Of a DNA stretch of 64,000 nt, positions 58,717-64,000 are shown piece after piece. The translations under genes were made by a program, and so were the position numbers. The DNA lies in assembly GCA_021234155.1 (NCBI GenBank), contig JAJEKV010000021.1:17965710-18029709 (forward strand), in the 5' to 3' direction. This DNA comes from Isoetes taiwanensis. Its lineage: Eukaryota; Streptophyta; Lycopodiopsida; Isoetales; Isoetaceae. The notes beneath the pieces are model-generated. The model saw only the letters and a list, made by a program, of their open reading frames with translations, ran no database searches and was not told the origin of the DNA. The first letter of the stretch is position 1. Every line of letters starts with the position of its first letter.

Positions 58717-58790
58717 GCCCTCAGTGGTTGGCATGGGGGGTTTGGGGGGGTTCAATCCTGTGGGGGGGAGGTTCGATTCCGGCTACTGTT
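58717..58790 (+). mobile_element. tRNA-like SINE head (candidate)
   Basis: A perfect B box GGTTCGATTCC (58770-58780) lies 43 bp after an A-box-like GCCCTCAGTGG (58717-58727). This is the internal RNA polymerase III promoter arrangement of tRNA-derived SINEs. The stem pairing of a real tRNA is not present. The SINE body and tail are not delimited. Confidence 0.45.
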
Positions 58791-58939
58791 GGAATATTTT
58801 TGGTATGGGCTTGGTTTGAATGAGCTTTTTGGAATAGGCTGAGATGGAAAAGGACTAACACAAAGAGAGAAGGAGAAGGCGACAGATCCCGCGCATTTTG
58901 AGCATGTTACCTTATTGGCGCGCCATGGGTCGCCTTCAG

Positions 58940-59095
58940 GCCTAGAGAGACAGATAGTGTGTTGATGTTGAGAGAGAGCAGGGAGGAAGATAGGGAAGGA
59001 AGGCTAGAGAGATAGAGCAGGGAGGAAGGTACGATGTAGAAAGAGGGAGAAGGCTAGAGAGGTTGAGCAGAGAGGAAGAAGGTTGGGCAATAAAT
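58940..59095 (+). repeat. Purine-rich degenerate tandem repeat
   Basis: Phrases of the form AAGGCTAGAGAGATAGAGCA and CAGGGAGGAAG recur three times at about 45-55 bp. Non-coding. Confidence 0.7.
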
Positions 59096-59254
59096 TCCTT
59101 ATCAATTTTTTCTTCTTCAATTAAAGCTCAAACAAGAGCAGATTCTCAAGATTTGAACAATTAAACCATTTTGCAAGTCTATATCAATATTTCATCGTCA
59201 TTAGACAACTCAATGGCTAATATCTGTCAATAATTTGAAGATTCAAAAAGAATA

Positions 59255-59338
59255 TTCTTCTTCTTCTTCTTCTTCTTCTTCTTCTTCTTCTTCTTCTTCT
59301 TCTTCTTCTTCTTCTTCTTCTTCTTCTTCTTCTTCTTC
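59255..59338 (+). repeat. (TTC)n microsatellite, 84 bp
   Basis: Perfect run. Unlike the others it is not adjacent to a GAA-tailed unit: about 670 bp of unrelated sequence separates it from a short TTCTTC and unit 4. Confidence 0.95.
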
Positions 59339-59339
59339 T

Positions 59340-60003
59340 CCTCCCACATCCCTCCCTTAGGATGCAGGACTCCTCTGTTTATAAGGGAAGTAGAACCCCC
59401 CTATAAAAAGAGGGGTCCTACTTCCTTACACCAGAAGAAAATAGAAAAATCATTCTATTTCATTGCATGCAATTCTTGATATACCAAAGCTGCAAGAAAT
59501 ATTGAACTTAAGAGAAATAGGTACAGTGGACCCAATCTCTATGCCTTGGCACAATGGACCAAGGTTACTTTATAGATCTGAGATGTATATACAGCACATT
59601 GGGCTATACATACCATGGACAACCCGGTTTTGTAGAAGAGATGTGTTTGCCAGCTACCTCCACCAATTGTACGTTGTATTTGAATAAAGCACAAAGTGCC
59701 AAAATCTAGCCTTTACAAGTTATTTTCACGAAAAGGCGAAGAGTCCAGGAGTTTACCTTCAACTTTGCCATGTGTATCTCTTTGGTCGCAATAAGGAACA
59801 ACAGAGATTAGACAACCTTATTAGGACCATTTCCCCATAGCCCTATATTCCAACCAAGCTAGATGTTTTAGCAAGGTACCATTCATCTGTAATAGATCAT
59901 AATCACAGTTAGCAATGCTAAATCCAAATAAGGAGTCAACATTATTTAATGGTTTCAGAAATGATGTGTTTGCTGAATACCTCCAGCAAATAGATGCCAC
60001 AGT
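59340..60003. other. ~670-bp segment between a TTC tract and unit 4
   Basis: It contains a hairpin with TATAAAAAG in the loop (59383-59427) and two related phrases, GATGTGTTTGCCAGCTACCT (near 59640) and GATGTGTTTGCTGAATACCT (near 59962). It separates TTC repeats on both sides, so it may be an insertion into a TTC tract. No terminal repeats were found. Confidence 0.45.
59383..59427. promoter_or_regulatory. Hairpin with a TATA-like loop
   Basis: AAGGGAAGTAGAACCCC and GGGGTCCTACTTCCTT pair with few mismatches, and TATAAAAAG lies in the loop. It could be a core promoter of a decayed LTR element. Confidence 0.4.
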
Positions 60004-60007
60004 TTCT

Positions 60008-61914
60008 TCTTCGAATATGTTCTTACAAAGACTACGGTCAGATAATGTTAAAAAATATTTAAAAGCCTCGTTCAGAGTAAGGACATGTCTCCCAATATCT
60101 ACCCTGGTGTTTTAAGCCAGGCCACATCAGGTACTCCTACTTCCATTATCCCTTAATATAATCAACATTTCACAATATAGCTTAAATTTAGATCTTATTG
60201 TAATATGTATAACATGTACTTAAACTTTTACTTGAAATAGTAATCATCCTTTCATTTATTTATCATGAAAAATATAATCGTTTTACAGTATCAATTTAAT
60301 AATAGAAAGATCTCACCAAGTTCTTGCCATAAATCATATTCCTTCACATCTTCAATCTTCTTATAACTCTTAACTCCAGCAATTTTAATTCCAAATATTC
60401 CATCTCTTTCAAGTTAACGACCCTAGAAACAAAATAGAGACAATTGGAGGAGAGAACCCGTACCTGCAGCCAATCAATACACAATTAGCATGATAATGGT
60501 AAATGTGCAAGGGCCGAAAGGTACATTGGGTCTCTCAGTTTATCACTGATCACCAATTGTATCCTTTTGCCCTCAGGAGACATTAACAAGAAAGGAAAAT
60601 GGAATAATAACTTCGTACAAAATTTTCATGTAAAAATGTGTAATTAGTCAATACCAATATCAAGCTAAACTATTAGACGAGAACCAATTTCTTGATCCCA
60701 AATCTAGCTGGTTACCTTGATATTAGTCTTATAGTGCATAATTCTTTACATATTCCAAAAAACTTTTATCATTTTTATAGCTTATAAAGCGTAATATTGT
60801 TTAACTTTCCAATCTACACATCATATCATAGAATAACTTGTATGCTTTTAGCAATATCTAACATCTAAAAGTAGAACCTGTAATCCATATAATTAATACA
60901 AATAACCCTTTTAACCCTTTGTATATTCCATGCTGCTTCCAGCATGTGAAAATATTTGCTTCTTAAGAAGCTACAGCAGCATGAAGACATGCTACATAAG
61001 CTAGATATTAGCAAAATAGTGGATTTTCTATTTATCAGCATCTCATTCTTGTTATGTGTCATACACAATCAACAAGACTTTTAGAGGTGATTCCTATTAT
61101 TATTACCTGCCAGAATCATTCATTTTCTAGAACCTTGTTTAATGCTAGAAACATCAAATTTGATTACCATAATGTAAAAGATCAAACCTGATTAGGAGTG
61201 ACTGTTTATCTCAGTATCTTGTCAAGATCATCCTCATTTGTCTTTCAGTACTTCTTGACCAGATATCCAGCATCAAACATGGCATTTGCATTGTTATAGA
61301 ACTGGCGCAGCCAAATTGCAGCCCAACACCCAGCTGTTATGGCATCAAGCCGTAGTTCTACCATTATCATTCTAGTCAGGTCATTGCCTATCCACTGCAG
61401 TTATCCCAGAGAAACAAGCTCAAATGTGAAAAACGAATCTGTACCTTCAAGATCTTGCATATGTTGCACAACCGGAATGCTTTTTTCCATCTCTCCAGAT
61501 TATCTGGATCAAATCGCATTTGCCTTTGCACAAGCCATGTGTTGGCTTCAAGCCTGTATTGTTCCAGAAAAACATCTTGCAGAAACCTAAGAGCTCCAAC
61601 AAGCAACCGAAGCAAAGTTTTTGCAAAACCGACAGAATCAACAACACGATTGTTTGCATGCAGAGCAGAGTTTTAAGACCATACATGCCTTCATATCTTT
61701 GTGAAAAACGGCCATGACCTACAGCTCTGCCCTTAGCATGTCGCTACTACAAGGCGGCTATTTTTGGCGCCACTATACACCTTTTCTATATTAACAACAA
61801 GAGCATTTTACCTCTTTCATGAAAATGGATATAGTTGTAAACCGTTAAAATGAGATCCATTTTTGTATGGCTTGTGCGGCTCACACTTATTTTTCCGGCA
61901 CCATTCTAAGTGGG
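60008..61914 (-). repeat. GAA-tailed repeat unit 4 (copy B of the 1.9-kb duplication)
   Basis: Near-identical to 54779-56693, with a 12-bp deletion near 61077 and few substitutions. Its first exon frame is intact where copy A has a stop (ERWKKAF here). The same 50-bp intron and second exon follow. Only a short TTCTTC remains of the GAA tail. The last shared bases are ACCATTCTAAGTGG in both copies; beyond that the flanks differ. Confidence 0.85.
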
Positions 61915-62525
61915 CTCAGGATAGTCTTACCCTGGTTTCGGGGATCCCGGAGGTAAAAACCGCCCCTCCGGTATCACCCCGTGGCTCGACGGAATCCGTT
62001 TTCAGGACCCCCGTTTCACCGCATCGATCGACACGCGGAGGGGTCCCGTGATAATCTGGGTCAGTCGCCCACGCGACACATCCGGGGCGGCCCGTGGTGT
62101 TCCCCGCCCGTATCACTAACGCCGATCCCACCCTCGGGATCACCGACGCCGATCCAGCCCTCGGGATCCCCATGCCTCGCCGATAACCCGCGGCCCGAGA
62201 TCAGCCGGGGGGTGATCCCCTCCCTCGGGATCGCCATCGCGGGCCGATATCGCCATCCGATATACGCCACTGATCCCGGCCTCCGGATCACCACCTTGGC
62301 CGACGGCGTCGGCGACATCGGGACAGGGAAGATCGCGCCCTCGGGATCACCCGGAACTCGCCGGCCGTGATTCCTTCCTCGGGATCACCCACCCAAGGCC
62401 GATATCGCCCGCGTTCCCCGGCCGGGATCACCAGCGTGGGGCCGATGTCGGCGATCGATATCGCCCGTTATCCCCGCCCGGGATCACCACCTCCGTTAAG
62501 TGATACCGCCTCCGGGATCCCCACG
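61915..62525 (+). repeat. GC-rich array of CTCGGGATCACC-type motifs
   Basis: The word CTCGGGATCACC or close variants occurs about eleven times (for example near 62132, 62158, 62223, 62280, 62339, 62377, 62421 and 62476), spaced 26-65 bp, mixed with GCCGATATCGCC. GC content rises sharply at 61915, directly at the end of unit 4. Frames across it are by-products. It lies just upstream of the MULE gene. Confidence 0.75.
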
Positions 62526-63120
62526 ATGCGATTTGCATGAAAATCGACGGTGGCTATGGGCGATGGAATGATCGTGGCGGCAGTTTTGAACATGTCAGCC
62601 CATACGCGGACCAACCATCCCGACACGGACACACGGGACGCCGAAACCACCCTCAGGGATCCCACATTTGTCTTCGAGAATTTCTCTCACGCTGCTGCGT
62701 GATATGCACAGCCGGATGTTCAAGCGCCCTTGCGCCTATGGACATTTGGGGCTGGAGGAGAAGATAGTATGTATTTTTCTCGCTTAAGATTATTTTTAGG
62801 AGGTAAGAAATGTATATCCGAGCTCCCTTTTCGCCATTCCCAACAAGTCTTTGAAATACATGTGGAGTCACCCCCTAATGGCATTTTCGACCACAAAGAA
62901 CCTACACTTGGTTTCGAGAGAAGAGCACCAAGTTCCTTCTACATGCGAGGAGGTGGAGAAATGCTTGTGTGGACTGCTACCTCCCAACAAACCGGGTTGA
63001 AGACTTCATTCTTGGAGAGCAAAGAAATTGTGTGGCACCGTGCAGCTTCTACCTAAGGAGTTCCAATCCCGAGAGGGTGCTAAAGAGGCCAACCAGGGAT
63101 TCTTATTTGACTATGAAAAG
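62526..63120 (+). pseudogene. Probable upstream exon(s) of the MULE-like gene
   Basis: Frames are fragmentary. The last 63 bp (63058-63120) read EFQSREGAKEANQGFLFDYE and end at AAG|GTATGT, a good donor. The FxSREGAKxAxxxF style is that of the N-terminal region of FAR1/MULE-type proteins. Joining to the next exon at the AG at 63247-63248 is off by one phase, so a small indel or another acceptor must be involved. Confidence 0.45.
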
Positions 63121-63248
63121 GTATGTATTTATTTAAAAAACCCTATCCTCTAGTTTACTGTTAGTAGAAAACATTGTAGCAGAAGTATATTTAATTCTTA
63201 GATGTACATGCACTACTTTCATGCACTAATTTTGAACACTCAAAATAG

Positions 63249-63975
63249 GTACTGGTGCACATATGGTCCCCAGGACAAGACTTTGAACACTCACGTGGTT
63301 GCTGATGGACCACGTCAACCTGGCACACGCAGGAAAAGAGTTGAGAGGGGTGAGAGTGTGCGTAGGGGCTGCCAATGCCATTTTACCATTAGGCAACTCT
63401 ACCTTCTCCCAGAATGCTCTCAAGTTACTTATTATGGGTTTGAGCATAGAAATCTCCAAGGTGAGCCTTGCCATGGTAAATTTGTTGACGTAGAGAAAGG
63501 TATCAGATTCAAGCTAGCACCGTGGATCTCACAGGAATTGAGGGAATGGGTTAGAGAAAAGCTCGTGCATTGGCACACCCCACGAAGTGTTATGAACATG
63601 CACGAGGAGAGGTGGAGATTTAAAGTAGATGTGCATGGCAAGGATAGTTTGTGTAGGGATGACATGCTGAAGATCCGGGATGTTTACAACATTGAGAAGA
63701 GTGTTGTTAGAAACACTTGGAAGCTACATGAAGACCTTCCCACTAGCATCAACATGTGGGTGCAACAACATCTAGAGTCTGTGTTCTTGTATGAACATGG
63801 TGACACGTTCCAATTGGGAGTGATGACTCCAATCCAAAGAGAGGCAATGTTGAAGTTTGGAAAGAATAGGGCCATTTGCATGGATGCAACCTTTAAAACT
63901 AATGACAAGAGGTACACTCTAAGAGTTCATTTCCATTCTAGATCCGGATTCATAGTCCATTTAAAATGGCTATAG
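63249..63975 (+). pseudogene. MULE-type transposase, N-terminal half, runs to window edge
   Basis: The frame has, after YWCTYGPQDK, a zinc-finger block with CQCHF and TYYGFEHRNLQGEPCHGK, which fits a WRKY-GCM1/FLYWCH-like DNA-binding domain. It then has a helical region and FGKNRAICMDATFKTNDKRY, the first catalytic Asp region of MULE transposases (usual form DATYKTN). Directly after this the frame loses MULE character and stops at 63973-63975, so a frameshift or intron lies near 63915. The remaining catalytic residues would be outside the window. Confidence 0.7.
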
Positions 63976-64000
63976 CAGTTAGTTTCAATCATGCAATGAC

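Noticed and set aside
54779-61914. The two 1.9-kb repeats as LTRs of one element
   Set aside because: They do not begin TG or end CA, no polypurine tract precedes the second, and they contain introns and exon-like sequence.

Overview
This window looks like gene-poor, transposon-rich nuclear DNA of a land plant. Plant signs are a spliced CYP72-clan-type cytochrome P450, Ty1/copia and Ty3/gypsy retroelements (the Ty3 element carries a chromodomain), G-box and telo-box motifs in an LTR, and a MULE-type transposase. The large amount of decayed retroelement and the APE-type LINEs would suit a big-genome non-seed plant such as a fern, but that is a guess and nothing here proves it. There is no prokaryotic organisation (no operons, no CRISPR).

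Layout. 1-5399: right part of a degenerate Ty3 chromovirus (RT, RNase H, integrase, chromodomain) with a complete 1.65-kb 3' LTR; it sits inside an older plus-strand LINE whose 3' end is at 5400-6030. 6350-10550: a second LINE on the minus strand (C-terminal zinc knuckle, RT, endonuclease, ORF1), broken by frameshifts, followed upstream by a pyrimidine-rich stretch with one intact Cys-rich ORF (11921-12478). 14-18.9 kb: mostly non-coding, with short tandem repeats and one exon-like piece. 18912-21033: a compact LTR retrotransposon that keeps only a gag remnant. 21398-21718: a MITE with clear terminal inverted repeats. 21.73-22.45 kb: an unrecognised broken coding sequence. 25.28-28.5 kb: two sets of duplicated hairpin-bearing repeats, one flanking an armadillo-like gene fragment. 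31.6-35.9 kb: a 5'-truncated Ty1/copia element with its 3' LTR. 37.7-38.5 kb: a Cys-rich hypothetical ORF.

41409-43465 holds the only gene that looks intact, a four-exon P450 of 511 residues with all the family's landmark motifs, a CCAAT/TATA-like promoter and a long upstream reading frame overlapping its start. It is followed by an 800-bp GAATCT-rich minisatellite.

45.5-62 kb is the most unusual part. It contains five long (TTC)n tracts, all with TTC on the plus strand. Three of them directly adjoin, and a fourth lies about 0.67 kb from, one of four related minus-strand, exon-bearing, GAA-tailed repeat units. Two of those units are near-identical 1.9-kb copies. A 3.8-kb element with terminal inverted repeats has split one TTC tract and carries a tandem array of palindromes. 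A LINE 5' fragment and a tRNA-like SINE head lie between the two 1.9-kb copies. 61.9-64 kb: a GC-rich array of GGGATCACC-like motifs next to a MULE-like transposase gene that runs to the window edge.

The genes do not form a pathway: apart from the P450 and a few hypothetical pieces, nearly everything recognisable is mobile-element coding sequence, mostly inactive.
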